Shown: one piece after another, positions 24,866 to 33,551 of the stretch | How positions within the stretch are numbered: the first letter of the stretch is position 1 | Layout: each line of letters begins with the position of its first letter | DNA from: Bifidobacterium sp. | GTDB taxonomy: Bacteria > Actinomycetota > Actinomycetes > Actinomycetales > Bifidobacteriaceae | Length of the DNA stretch: 58,661 nucleotides | Assembly: GCF_022640935.1 (NCBI RefSeq) | Contig: NZ_JALCCV010000010.1 | Span: forward strand, 1 to 58,661 | Direction of reading: 5' to 3' | Made by a program: the position numbers and the translations under genes | Notes under the pieces: model-generated | Databases searched by the model: none | Told to the model about the DNA's origin: nothing | What the model saw: the letters and a program-made list of their open reading frames with translations, nothing else

Positions 24866-25906
24866 CTAACGGCCCAGTACGGCAATCGTGGCAAGGAGCG
24901 CAGCGTGGTCGGAACCCGGGACGGTGACCACGCTCATCTGTCCGGCAGTGATGCCCTTGTCCACGACCACATGATCAATGCCGGCAAAGGGCGGCACATA
25001 TCGCCGATTATTGGGCCAGGTGAACGTGAAACCGTGACCGGCAAGCTGTGCGGCATCACGAAAACGTTCTCCGAGGAAATTCCTGAATGCCGCATGATCG
25101 GCCGTCGCATTGAAATCGCCCATAAATATGTATCGAGAGCCGGTTTTCGCGCGCATTCTGGCAAGCTCATCCAAGGATCTTCTCCACTGCCGCCATGTTC
25201 CCGGTTTGGGAGATGTCGTGTGCACACTGACGAATCGTATCGCCGTATCGCCGAAGTTCACTGTGCCTCCCGGCATGAACGAGGCGCTCGAACTGACCTC
25301 GTCATCGACGACGTCGCCCAGTGGCGAGGCCGACCACAGACCGTTGCCAAAGACCCCGTCAGCGGAAGATACTTGTGAATATGGCAGATAATCGGCGATG
25401 CCCGCTTGCTCTAGGGCAGCAATGAAGCTGCGCGTCGTCTCCTGGAGCGCCAGTACCTCGACATGCTGGTCACGCACCGTTTCGACGATCGCCCGCGCAT
25501 CGGCATGCCCTTTGTAGACATTCATCGTCATCACCCGCGCGTAGGCGTCATTGGCATTAAGCGTCGCAGCAGACACAGCCGTTTTCGCCGCGCCCGGCAG
25601 TTGAGCCGCAGCCTTGAAGAACGGCGCCTGCCACCACACCTGCACACCGATCAGCGCCACCGCCACAAGTGCCACGCCCCACCGCCTCGCAGGCAGCGCG
25701 CACAGCAGCGCGAACAATGCCGCCAACGCGAACCACGGCGTGAACGACACCATCACCGGGACATACGGCTGCGATTGCAGCCCTTCCGGCAGTATCCTCG
25801 CGAGCGCGCCCAGCAGCGCGACGAGCGCGAACAACCCGGCAAACGACCCCAGTATCATATGATGGGATCGTTTGCGGGCATATGATTGCGAGGCGACTGC
25901 GGCCAT
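24866..25906 (-). CDS. Membrane-anchored endonuclease/exonuclease/phosphatase-family protein
   Basis: The 346-residue protein has three hydrophobic segments at about 18-40, 50-72 and 75-95, then an EEP (DNase I-like) domain. Visible EEP motifs are VMTMNVYKGHAD, LALQETTR with the metal-binding Glu, SVHTTS, GDFNATADH and the final GIDHVVVD with GSDHAALLATI. Such proteins cut phosphodiester bonds in lipids, nucleotides or nucleic acids; with the active domain probably outside the membrane, a nutrient or cell-surface substrate is possible. ATG 25906 follows GGGAGG at short spacing; GTG 25930 lacks a site. It is divergent from the asparaginase-like gene. Confidence 0.85.
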   Translation of the reverse strand: MAAVASQSYARKRSHHMILGSFAGLFALVALLGALARILPEGLQSQPYVPVMVSFTPWFALAALFALLCALPARRWGVALVAVALIGVQVWWQAPFFKAAAQLPGAAKTAVSAATLNANDAYARVMTMNVYKGHADARAIVETVRDQHVEVLALQETTRSFIAALEQAGIADYLPYSQVSSADGVFGNGLWSASPLGDVVDDEVSSSASFMPGGTVNFGDTAIRFVSVHTTSPKPGTWRQWRRSLDELARMRAKTGSRYIFMGDFNATADHAAFRNFLGERFRDAAQLAGHGFTFTWPNNRRYVPPFAGIDHVVVDKGITAGQMSVVTVPGSDHAALLATIAVLGR

Positions 25907-26041
25907 GGTTCCTCCCTTGTCGACGCTCACACACTAGGTCGTTCGCCAGGTGTGATCAATCAGCGCGCGAAAACCCACGCCATATCCGCACCATCGCTTC
26001 CGCGCGGTACATTGAATCATATTGAACGATCGGAGATTCCC

Positions 26042-27070
26042 ATGGCACAGACTACGGAAACACGGATCACGGAGGCGCAGCCTACGACTCCACAGCCATT
26101 ATCCGCACAATCAGCAGCACTGCAGGCCGGGGCAACGCATGCTTCGCCCCGGCTCCCTCAGGCCACCAGCGAACTGGTCGGGCCGGAAGACGGCCCGTTG
26201 CTCCTCATCCACGGCGGCGCCGGAGATCGCGGGCCGAACAGCACTGCAGCGCGCCGGGAACAGGTGGCGACCGATCTCGAACGGGCGCTCGACGCCGGAT
26301 ACGCGGTGCTGGACGCGGGTGGAGCAGCCGAGGACGCGGTGTGCGCGGCGATCCACATCATGGAAGACGCTCCGGAATTCAATGCCGGTCGGGGCGCGGC
26401 ACTCACCAGCGACGGCAACGTTCAAATGGACGCCTGCCTGATGACCGGTGACGGCGAGGTCGGCGCGGTCGCCGGGCTCACGACCGCACGTCACCCCATC
26501 GATGCGGCACGGGCCGTCAAACACCGGACCAGGCATGTCCTTTTCGCCGCTCCAAACGACAAGGAGCTCACAGATTGGGGCGTCGCCATGGAGGATCCGT
26601 CGTATTTCGTCACCGAGCAGCGCAAGGCCTCGCTGGCCGACGCACAGGCCAATGGCGACGCTTGGGAGAAACATGGCACGATCGGCGCAGTGGCGCGTGA
26701 CGCCGGCGGAAACATCGCGGCAGCGACTTCCACCGGCGGCATCACCAACCAGATGACCGGGCGCGTCGGCGACTCGCCGCTGCCCGGATGCGGCAACTAC
26801 GCCAACGCTGACACCATTGCGGTTTCAGGCACCGGCATCGGCGAGGCTTTCGTGCGCGCAGTCGCTGGCAGGCAGCTTTCCGATCGCATCGAATACGCCG
26901 GGCAACCGCCTAAGGATGCCGCTGAGTCGACGCTGGACGATATCGCCAGGCATCGCGGGGACGGCGGCATCATCGTTGTGCCGGCGCGCGGCCAAGGCGT
27001 GATCGCATTCAACAGCGAGATGATGAACTTCGGCTACCGCTGCGCGGGATCCACGCGGGTCAACAGCTGA
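26042..27070 (+). CDS. Isoaspartyl peptidase / plant-type L-asparaginase
   Basis: This N-terminal-nucleophile hydrolase is made as a precursor that cuts itself before a threonine. The 342 residues include LLLIHGGAGD at the domain start, a Gly-rich FNAGRGAALTSDG, and the cleavage site HGTIGAVA, where Thr213 would become the nucleophile, followed by STGGITNQMTGRVGDSPLPG. It removes beta-aspartyl residues or asparagine amide groups (family knowledge). ATG 26042 follows GGAG at 6 bases. About 45 residues before the domain are low-complexity and not typical. Confidence 0.93.
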   Translation: MAQTTETRITEAQPTTPQPLSAQSAALQAGATHASPRLPQATSELVGPEDGPLLLIHGGAGDRGPNSTAARREQVATDLERALDAGYAVLDAGGAAEDAVCAAIHIMEDAPEFNAGRGAALTSDGNVQMDACLMTGDGEVGAVAGLTTARHPIDAARAVKHRTRHVLFAAPNDKELTDWGVAMEDPSYFVTEQRKASLADAQANGDAWEKHGTIGAVARDAGGNIAAATSTGGITNQMTGRVGDSPLPGCGNYANADTIAVSGTGIGEAFVRAVAGRQLSDRIEYAGQPPKDAAESTLDDIARHRGDGGIIVVPARGQGVIAFNSEMMNFGYRCAGSTRVNS

Positions 27071-27136
27071 CCGTGCCTGCGGCTTGAAACTATCGAAGCT
27101 CCCTGGGGCATGCGTGTTTCAGGCTACGTCAAGGCT

Positions 27137-27206
27137 GCCGTGCGAAAAAGCACGTTGCACGGCCACTATGCGTACCCCCTTTTGCACAGCCCATGGCACT
27201 AGCGTA
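27137..27206. terminator. Hairpins between the convergent asparaginase and tetR genes
   Basis: GTGC-GAAAAA-GCAC sits inside a wider GCCGTGC/GCACGGC pair around 27135-27165. CCCTTTT and AAAAGGG arms follow about 25 bases apart, near 27176-27210. Convergent genes on both sides make a two-way terminator plausible. No gene is visible between 27071 and 27287. Confidence 0.4.
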
Positions 27207-27287
27207 AAAAGGGCATGCAGAAACGGGCGAGATCAACGGCCAGAAACACTTACCCGGTTGTTCGTTGCCCTCCAACCTATCTCAACC

Positions 27288-27890
27288 TCAACGGGACGGC
27301 GAGGGCGCTATGCCTTTGATGAGCATCTTCACAAATTGCTCGCTGTAGGGCACGATCGCATCTCTGATGCCCGGATCCAGCGCACCCTGCGTCATCATGC
27401 GCAGGTACAGCAGCAGGAATTCGTCGGAATATTCCGGGTCGACGCTGCCCTCCTTGCGCCCCTTGGCAAATAGGGAGAGCAGGATGCCGAAGGATTGCCT
27501 AGTGTATCGCGCCCGTAAGTCCTGCATGCCCGGCCCATCATCCTCGGCGTACCAGCGCATGAGGTCACGGTAGAACTGTTCGGATACACGACTGAGACTA
27601 TCCAGTTCATAACGCGTCAGCGCCATCATCATCGGCGCGAACGGCAGATCCTGCGTGACAATATGCTCGGCCCCCTCGGCGATCTGGGCGAGGAAACGGT
27701 CGAACACACCCGAAATCAGTCCTTGCCTCGAACCGAAATAATTGAAGATGGTGGCGCGCGAAACATGGGAATGCACCGCGACAGCGGCGATGCTTAAGGC
27801 TTCTGCTCCCCCGCCGGTGTTCACAAGGTCGAACGCGGCCCCGAGCACCTGCTCCCGCTTGACCCGGGTGCGGAGCTCGAAGCCATCCAT
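27288..27890 (-). CDS. TetR-family transcriptional regulator
   Basis: The 200-residue protein has an N-terminal TetR helix-turn-helix: REQVLGAAFDLVNTGG, then VAVHSHVSRATIFNYFGSRQGLI (about residues 9-55), and a helical ligand-binding part. ATG 27890 is picked because AAAGGA lies 5 bases upstream and the frame before it is non-coding in look. It is divergent from an ABC exporter pair whose leader holds related CATTG/CAATG elements, so it very likely represses those genes until a toxic ligand binds. Confidence 0.9.
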   Translation of the reverse strand: MDGFELRTRVKREQVLGAAFDLVNTGGGAEALSIAAVAVHSHVSRATIFNYFGSRQGLISGVFDRFLAQIAEGAEHIVTQDLPFAPMMMALTRYELDSLSRVSEQFYRDLMRWYAEDDGPGMQDLRARYTRQSFGILLSLFAKGRKEGSVDPEYSDEFLLLYLRMMTQGALDPGIRDAIVPYSEQFVKMLIKGIAPSPSR

Positions 27891-27934
27891 ATCGATCCTT
27901 TCTGTTGCCGTTGCGGCGATTACAGCGCTGCGGC

Positions 27935-27951
27935 CATTGAAAATTCCAATG
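27935..27951. promoter_or_regulatory. Inverted repeat near tetR start, candidate TetR site A
   Basis: CATTG-AAAATTC-CAATG lies 45 bp upstream of tetR. Its ATTCCAATG half resembles the element at 28077-28101, which suggests one regulator reads both. Confidence 0.4.
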
Positions 27952-28060
27952 CTCACAGTGTATAACGGCCATCGCAACACCCGATCAAGGCATCGTTGTC
28001 GACACAGGCTTCGTACAGCCCACGAATCGCAGAGTTTTATACTTTTTAGGAAGATAAGTC

Positions 28061-28101
28061 TATAATGTTCCGTATTCATTGGCATATTCCATGGTCCAAT
28101 G
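28061..28101 (+). promoter_or_regulatory. -10 element and candidate TetR site B before the ABC exporter
   Basis: TATAAT at 28061-28066 is a consensus -10 (no good -35 at 16-18 bases). CATTGG (28077-28082) and CCAATG (28096-28101) flank 13 bases containing ATTCCATGG. A repressor here would block the exporter promoter. Confidence 0.45.
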
Positions 28102-28139
28102 GCGGACGGCCAACAATGGCCCGGGAAAAGAGGTTCACC

Positions 28140-29021
28140 ATGAGCAATGTCGTTGCAATAGCTCAGCTGCGCAAATCATTTGGCAGCGTGCAGGCGCTGG
28201 ACGGCGTATCGTTCGATGTCGACGAGGGTGAAGTCGTCGGGTTCATCGGCCCGAACGGCGCGGGCAAGTCGACCACCATCCGCACGCTGCTCGGCATCCT
28301 GCGCCGGGACGGCGGCAGCGCGACGATCTTCGGCAAAGACGTGTGGTCGCACGCCCAGGAGATCCACCGGCGGCTCTCCTACGTGCCCGGCGACGTGGCG
28401 CTCTGGGGGAACCTTTCCGGCGGCGAAATCATCGACTTGTTCATGAAATTGCACGGCGGCGGCAGCGCAGCCCGGCGAGACGAGCTCACCGAGCGTTTCG
28501 AGCTCGACCCGCGCAAGAAGGCCAAAGGCTATTCGAAGGGCAACCGGCAGAAAGTCGGCCTGATAGCGGCGCTGTCCGTGGATTCCGATCTGTACATTCT
28601 CGACGAGCCGACTTCAGGCCTCGATCCGCTGATGGAGTCGGTGTTTCAAGAAGAGATCGCGACCATCAAGTCGCAAGGCAAAGCCGTACTGCTCTCCTCA
28701 CATATCCTGAGCGAGGTCGAGCGGCTGGCCGACAAGGTCGTTATCATCAGCAAAGGCGCCATCGTCGAGCACGGCACGCTCGACCAGTTGCGTCATCTGA
28801 CCAGATCCACGGTGACCATCTCAGCCATCGGCGACCTTGCGACGCTGGAGCCTTTGGAAGGCGTGCATGATTTCATGCGCAAAGGCGCATCAGCCACGTT
28901 CTCGCTAGACGATTCCGCCATCAACGATGTGCTCGGACATGCCGCCAAGCTGGGCATCACGAAGTTCGAAGCGGTGCCGCCCACACTCGAAGACCTCTTC
29001 ATGCGGCATTACGCGGCCTGA
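28140..29021 (+). CDS. ABC exporter ATP-binding protein
   Basis: The 293-residue stand-alone ATPase has Walker A GPNGAGKST, a signature in KGYSKGNRQKVGLIAAL (divergent from LSGGQ), Walker B DLYILDEPTSGLD and a switch His in LLSSHILSEVE. The C-terminal 70 residues are the extension seen in drug and antibiotic exporters. ATG 28140 follows AGAGG at good distance; earlier in-frame ATG codons lack one. It is 15 bp from its permease gene and is probably controlled by the divergent TetR. Confidence 0.95.
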   Translation: MSNVVAIAQLRKSFGSVQALDGVSFDVDEGEVVGFIGPNGAGKSTTIRTLLGILRRDGGSATIFGKDVWSHAQEIHRRLSYVPGDVALWGNLSGGEIIDLFMKLHGGGSAARRDELTERFELDPRKKAKGYSKGNRQKVGLIAALSVDSDLYILDEPTSGLDPLMESVFQEEIATIKSQGKAVLLSSHILSEVERLADKVVIISKGAIVEHGTLDQLRHLTRSTVTISAIGDLATLEPLEGVHDFMRKGASATFSLDDSAINDVLGHAAKLGITKFEAVPPTLEDLFMRHYAA

Positions 29022-29036
29022 AAGGAGCACATCACG

Positions 29037-30659
29037 ATGAAACAACTGAACCAGCAATTCGAATCGTGCACGACCTTGCTCGTGCAGTATCTGCGCCGAG
29101 ACTGGAAGAAGATCCTTGTCTGGGTGCTGGGCCTAGGGCTGTTCTGCAGCGTCTATGTGCCGGCCTTCGAAGAGGTGGCGCAGGGCAACGGCCATATCGG
29201 CATGTTCGTCACCATGGGCAATCCGGCGATGATTGCGCTGGTCGGGCCCACGCCCGTCACGAGCGCCGCCGATTACACGGTCGGGGCGATGTACGCGCAT
29301 GAAATGCTGCTGTTCTGCAGCATCATGGCCATGGTCGTCTCCATTCTGCACGTCGTGGGCCATACGCGGCGCGAGGAGGATCTGGGCCTGAGCGAGATGA
29401 TCCGCGCCTTCCCCGTCGGTCGGCAGGCGAGTTCGCTGGCAGTGATCATCGAAACCGTCGGCATCAATATCGTCCTTGGCGTATTCACCGCTGCGGTCAT
29501 GGCGAGCTTCCACGAGGCCTCGATAAGATTTGCAGGCAGCATGCTCTTCGGGCTGTCATTGAGCGCCGCAGGAATATTAGGCACCGCAATTGCGCTTGTA
29601 TTCGCGCAAGTCATGCCGACGGCATCAGGGGCGAGCGGCGCGTCGCTCGGCGTGCTCGGCGCGCTCTATATCCTCAGGGCGGCCAGCGACGTGAGCAATG
29701 AGACCCTTTCCCTTATCAATCCGCTAGGATCCACCTATCTCACGTATCCTATGACGCAGAACCGGTGGTGGGTGCTGTTCATTGCGCTGGGCTATTCGGC
29801 GGCGCTGTTCGTCATTGCTGCGCTGCTCGAGAATGGTCGCGATATGACGGCGAGCTACATTCCCGAGCGGCTCGGGCTCTCCCATGCACGACGAGGACTG
29901 CTATCGGTGCACGGGCTGCTGCTGAGGCTCAATCGCGGCATCATCATCGCCTGGTTGGTGGCATTCGCCTGCCTCGGCGCTGCGTACGGCTCGATTTACG
30001 GCGACATGAGCTCGTTCCTGAACAGCAACCAGCTCATGAAATCAATGTTCGCGGATTCAGGGGTGTCGCTCGAAGCCTCGTTCACGAGCACGATCCTCAT
30101 TGTGCTCAGCGGCCTGGCCGCTATATTGCCGATTGTCGTCGTCAACAAGCTCTATGCCGAAGAGACGCGGCTGCATTTAGCCCAGCTCATGTCCACGCAG
30201 GTCTCGCGCGGCCGCCTGTTCTGGACGAATACCGCGTTGGCATTCATTTGCGCCGTGCTAGGCACGCTGTTCACCGCCGGGACGCTCGGCGCAGCAGCGC
30301 TGTCATCCGCCTCGGGCCAGCTGTCGATCGGCATGGGCGATTTTCTTGCGGCGGGATTCAATCAGCTTCCCATCATGCTGATTTTCGTCGGGCTGGCGGC
30401 GCTGCTGCTCGGCCTCGCCCCGCAACTCGGCAAAGCGGCATATGGTTACCTGACGTATGCGATTCTGCTGAGTTACTTCGGCAATATCCTCGATCTTCCG
30501 CAATGGGTGATGAAAACCTCGCCGCTCAACTGGATGCCGCGCATGCCCGTGGAATCCTTCGACTCTGCGCCGTTCCTGTTGGTCGCAGCAGCTGCGATCG
30601 CTATGACCATAATCGGCGCGTGGGGCTACTCGCGGCGCGATATGCACGAAGGGGCGTAG
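29037..30659 (+). CDS. ABC exporter permease, 12-helix type
   Basis: The 540-residue membrane protein has two similar halves of about six hydrophobic segments each (first from residue 22, second from about 300), the layout of the polyketide-antibiotic-exporter permeases often paired with TetR regulators. It has no ATPase motif, so it needs the preceding gene. AAAGGAG lies 9 bases before the ATG. The stop codon is inside a GTAGCCC/GGGCTAC hairpin (30656-30674), a likely terminator. The substrate is unknown. Confidence 0.88.
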   Translation: MKQLNQQFESCTTLLVQYLRRDWKKILVWVLGLGLFCSVYVPAFEEVAQGNGHIGMFVTMGNPAMIALVGPTPVTSAADYTVGAMYAHEMLLFCSIMAMVVSILHVVGHTRREEDLGLSEMIRAFPVGRQASSLAVIIETVGINIVLGVFTAAVMASFHEASIRFAGSMLFGLSLSAAGILGTAIALVFAQVMPTASGASGASLGVLGALYILRAASDVSNETLSLINPLGSTYLTYPMTQNRWWVLFIALGYSAALFVIAALLENGRDMTASYIPERLGLSHARRGLLSVHGLLLRLNRGIIIAWLVAFACLGAAYGSIYGDMSSFLNSNQLMKSMFADSGVSLEASFTSTILIVLSGLAAILPIVVVNKLYAEETRLHLAQLMSTQVSRGRLFWTNTALAFICAVLGTLFTAGTLGAAALSSASGQLSIGMGDFLAAGFNQLPIMLIFVGLAALLLGLAPQLGKAAYGYLTYAILLSYFGNILDLPQWVMKTSPLNWMPRMPVESFDSAPFLLVAAAAIAMTIIGAWGYSRRDMHEGA

Positions 30660-30674
30660 CCCTTCGGGGGCTAC
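30656..30674 (+). terminator. Hairpin over the ABC permease stop
   Basis: GTAGCCC (30656-30662) and GGGCTAC (30668-30674) with a UUCGG loop form a stable 7-bp stem. There is no U run after it. Confidence 0.45.
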
Positions 30675-30733
30675 ATGGCTGAGACCCTACGCCGCTTCAA
30701 CCGTCGTAACTCCGTGTACAATGGTTGCTCGTT

Positions 30734-30806
30734 GCCCGGGTAGCTCAGTGGATAGAGCACCGCTCTCCTAAAGCGGGTGTCGACGGTTCGAATCCGTTCT
30801 CGGGCA
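30734..30806 (+). tRNA. tRNA-Arg (anticodon CCU)
   Basis: A 73-base cloverleaf: acceptor GCCCGGG pairs with CTCGGGC at the 3' end (one G-U), the D arm contains AGCTCAGTGGATAGAGC, and the anticodon stem CCGCT/AGCGG holds the loop with CCT at 30767-30769. The T arm contains the conserved GGTTCGAATCC. The CCA end is not encoded. TACAAT at 30717-30722 is a likely -10. It reads AGG codons. tRNA-Arg genes are common integration points, and accessory-looking genes follow here. Confidence 0.97.
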
Positions 30807-30998
30807 CTCCGACTTGGCATTCACACCATCGGTATGCGCGTCTTTCATGCTCTTTGCTTTTTTACGAGAAAACGTCACATAGGCGAAGCCTCGACTTTGT
30901 GTTTCGCTGCGACGCCGAGCCCGTATACGATGGAGCGCAGGAGTTTCATGTAGCTAAAGCCTACGAACGACTTGGAGATATCGGAAAGAAGGATGCTC

Positions 30999-31820
30999 AT
31001 GCCCGCAGCACAACCCATATCGCAATGCGCTTCTTTGACGGCGCTTTCCCTAGGGCTCCCCGCCTCCACTGCCATTCCCGCGGCCAAAGGCACGTTGCCC
31101 AAGCAGATGTTCACCGCGAAAACACCGGTTTCCGCCAAGCTCAAGCAACGTTTCGCCAATGACATCGACAGCATCACCATGCTGGCCCTGCTGCGACCGT
31201 CCACCGTAGGAGTTGCTGCGAATCCGGACGGCAAAGGGGTCGACGAGATCATGGTGCTCGGCATCCGACACCAAGGAGCGAGCGCACCGATCGAAGTCAT
31301 CGACCATATTGCTGCCATGCGGCGTTCCGGCATTGTCTTCGTGTGCGTGCGCGACGACGCCGCCGTTGGCGGAGGCGGCAATGCCAGGCAGCAGGCGCAG
31401 CCGCCGCACGGCGAGAGTTCCGGCAGCAAATCGCCCGCGGCGGCACAGGTCAATCAGAGCGAAGCATGCGCATTCGCAGTGCGACGCTCCCTGCCCAGCA
31501 AACCCGGCCATCCGCAGCTAAGCAAGGTGTTCGTCAGCGACTACCGCCCTGTTGGCGAGGCCCGGCTTATCATCAGCGGCGCGACACTCGACGACGTGTG
31601 GGACAGCCTCAATGCGCAGATCATCCTCGGCAGCACTGATGCAAAGAGTATCGACGCACGCATCGCGAATCGTGACCATTTGGCAGCTCTGCGCGCTGAC
31701 GAGGCCAAACTTGCTAGGGATCACGCCCGCGCCAAGCAGGCTGCGCAACGCAATGAACTCTATGCCAAACTGCACAAAGTGCGCGTCGAACTGGGCCGGT
31801 TGGAGGCTGAGCAGCAGTAG
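30999..31820 (+). CDS. DUF4391-domain protein
   Basis: The 273-residue product has the DUF4391 look: LPKQMFTAK, a LKQRFANDIDSITMLALLRPSTVGVAA block, a central region of small strands, then a C-terminal helical part rich in Arg, Ala and Glu. Family knowledge: DUF4391 genes usually sit beside a helicase or methyltransferase in restriction-like clusters. Here only Vsr follows, on the other strand. The insert GGGGNARQQAQPPHGESSGS is low-complexity. ATG 30999 has AGAAGG 6 bases upstream; ATG 30993 is possible. The function is unknown. Confidence 0.75.
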   Translation: MPAAQPISQCASLTALSLGLPASTAIPAAKGTLPKQMFTAKTPVSAKLKQRFANDIDSITMLALLRPSTVGVAANPDGKGVDEIMVLGIRHQGASAPIEVIDHIAAMRRSGIVFVCVRDDAAVGGGGNARQQAQPPHGESSGSKSPAAAQVNQSEACAFAVRRSLPSKPGHPQLSKVFVSDYRPVGEARLIISGATLDDVWDSLNAQIILGSTDAKSIDARIANRDHLAALRADEAKLARDHARAKQAAQRNELYAKLHKVRVELGRLEAEQQ

Positions 31821-32063
31821 GCGGCAGCGGGGGGCAGCAGTCAGGGCTTGCGCCATGATGCCCCATGGCGAGTTCGCGCATTATGGGACCAGAAATCCGC
31901 GGCCACGGCCACGACCATCTCGGGACTCCCGCTGGGCGCGCCGAAAGACGGCGAAATGGCTCTTTCCCAGTCTGCAAAGCTGCAACAACTCGCCGAACAG
32001 CACCCCGCCACATGCAAAGAAGATCGCACGCAACAGGACTGCATACCTCACGGTGCCTCTGGC

Positions 32064-32708
32064 CTAGGCCAGTTCGTCAGGCATATCGGCCGACCCTGTG
32101 ATTTCCCCGTACAGGCGGGCCAACTGCTCTTCGCGCGTCTGCTTGTTGAGCTCGCATTCCCAGACGTCGATCACGCGCCAGCCCATCGCTGCCAGTCTCG
32201 CATGCTGTTCGCGGTCCCGCTCGCGGTTGCGCAGCAGCTTGACGCTCCAGTATTCCACATTGGATTTGGGCAGCGAATACCTGGCACAGTGCTCATGCGC
32301 ATGCCAAAAGCACCCGTTGACAAAGACCATGGCATGCCATTTCGGCAGCACCACATCGGGATGGCCCGGGTAGCGTTTGTCGTTTTTGCGGAAACGCAGT
32401 CCGCGCGCGAACAGATAACGGCGCACCTCCACTTCGATGGCCGTGTCTTTGCCATGGATATGCGACATTGTGTAGCTGCGCGTGCCCCGGGCGTATTTCT
32501 CGGCATGGTGCTTCGACTGACGACCCGCCGCCCGCTTCGTGGGTCGGGGTTTCGCTTTGCGAATCGATTCAGGCTGCGAAGCAGTTCCCGTCATCTTGCG
32601 GTTGTCGCGCGGGATCGGCATTTTCCCGATGCCCGTCGCATCACCTTGCCCAATGACTTTCTCAGCTTCGTTCACGTCACCCATCACCACGCAATACGCC
32701 TCGATCAC
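32064..32708 (-). CDS. vsr: Very short patch repair endonuclease
   Basis: Vsr nicks DNA at T:G mismatches that arise when 5-methylcytosine deaminates. The core from about residue 81 matches the family: MSHIHGKDTAIEVEVRRYL, GHPDVVLPKWHAMVFVNGCFWHAHEHC with active-site Asp and metal ligands, NVEYWSVKLLRNRERD, and WRVIDVWECEL. The 80 residues before it are Lys/Arg-rich and not part of the usual enzyme, so a start inside (32621 or 32594) is quite possible; no good ribosome site decides. Vsr normally sits next to a cytosine-5 methyltransferase, and none is present within the window. Confidence 0.85.
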   Translation of the reverse strand: MIEAYCVVMGDVNEAEKVIGQGDATGIGKMPIPRDNRKMTGTASQPESIRKAKPRPTKRAAGRQSKHHAEKYARGTRSYTMSHIHGKDTAIEVEVRRYLFARGLRFRKNDKRYPGHPDVVLPKWHAMVFVNGCFWHAHEHCARYSLPKSNVEYWSVKLLRNRERDREQHARLAAMGWRVIDVWECELNKQTREEQLARLYGEITGSADMPDELA

Positions 32709-32866
32709 TGTGCTTTGGCGAATGTGACGGATCCACCGTGCCGACTCCGATGCAACCGCCTCAACGCAATCTCCTCAGTGCGGACACCCAACGCAGTCAA
32801 CCGTCGCAAAGCGTTGCAAAGCCGGCATAACACCGCTGGACGCAATCCTGGAGTAACCACAGAACC

Positions 32867-32882
32867 TATAGAATAGCTCATA
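32867..32882 (+). promoter_or_regulatory. -10 element suggesting a leaderless VOC transcript
   Basis: TATAGAAT (32867-32874) ends 7 bases before the ATG at 32882 and there is no Shine-Dalgarno sequence, so transcription would start at or next to the start codon. Confidence 0.4.
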
Positions 32883-33307
32883 TGATTGATCATGTCACTG
32901 TATATGTGAGAGACCTCGGCAAATCCGGACGGTTCTATGCCCGGTTGCTGCAGCCACTCGGCTATCAGCGGAATCTGACCATGCGCGATGCCATGAGCTT
33001 CAGGCAAGGCGACGGCCCGTCCGCCGATCCCGGGGGCGACTTCTGGATCAGCTGCACGCAAGATTCCTTCAAACCGACGCACATCGCCTTCCACGCAACA
33101 GATGCCTCCCAGGTGCGGGCCTTTCATGCTGCGGGACTGGCCGCAGGCGGCACCGACCATGGTACGCCTGGACCGCGCCAGTATCATCGAGGCTACTATG
33201 CGGCCTTTGTGCTCGATCCGGACGGCAACAATATAGAAGCCGTGATCCACGACTATGTGCCCCCCATATCAAAGGCAGCAGCACCGGATGCGGCAGCATC
33301 AGCGTAA
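32882..33307 (+). CDS. VOC-superfamily (glyoxalase/dioxygenase-like) protein
   Basis: The 141-residue protein has two beta-alpha-beta-beta-beta modules of the vicinal oxygen chelate fold: MIDHVTVYVRDLGKSGRFY with a metal-type His4, THIAFHA with a second His, and YYAAFVLDPDGNNIEAV with the closing Glu. Members are lyases, dioxygenases or resistance proteins, and the sequence does not tell which. The length and single domain suggest a dimer. No ribosome site precedes the ATG. A GCCTCG/CGAGGC hairpin at 33414-33431 may end the transcript. Confidence 0.85.
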   Translation: MIDHVTVYVRDLGKSGRFYARLLQPLGYQRNLTMRDAMSFRQGDGPSADPGGDFWISCTQDSFKPTHIAFHATDASQVRAFHAAGLAAGGTDHGTPGPRQYHRGYYAAFVLDPDGNNIEAVIHDYVPPISKAAAPDAAASA

Positions 33308-33551
33308 ACACTGCCATTTAGCCATAACGTGATTCGCGTCACCGGTTGTACACGCCCATCACCAGCGCTCGATGATCGCCGAGCCTTCCGATTTCAGCGT
33401 TATGCCCGTGAGAGCCTCGGAGAATCGAGGCCGTGGCAAAGTTTTCTACCACGATGGCTCCACTTTTGTCTTGTTCCGCAAAAGGCATGAGCCTCGCCTC
33501 GCCAGACCACCGCATACACTGGAAGACGACACCACGATTCAAGGAGGAATG

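Noticed and set aside
31848..32876. 342-codon plus-strand frame opposite vsr
   Set aside because: It is antisense to the recognisable Vsr core and shows no domain of its own.
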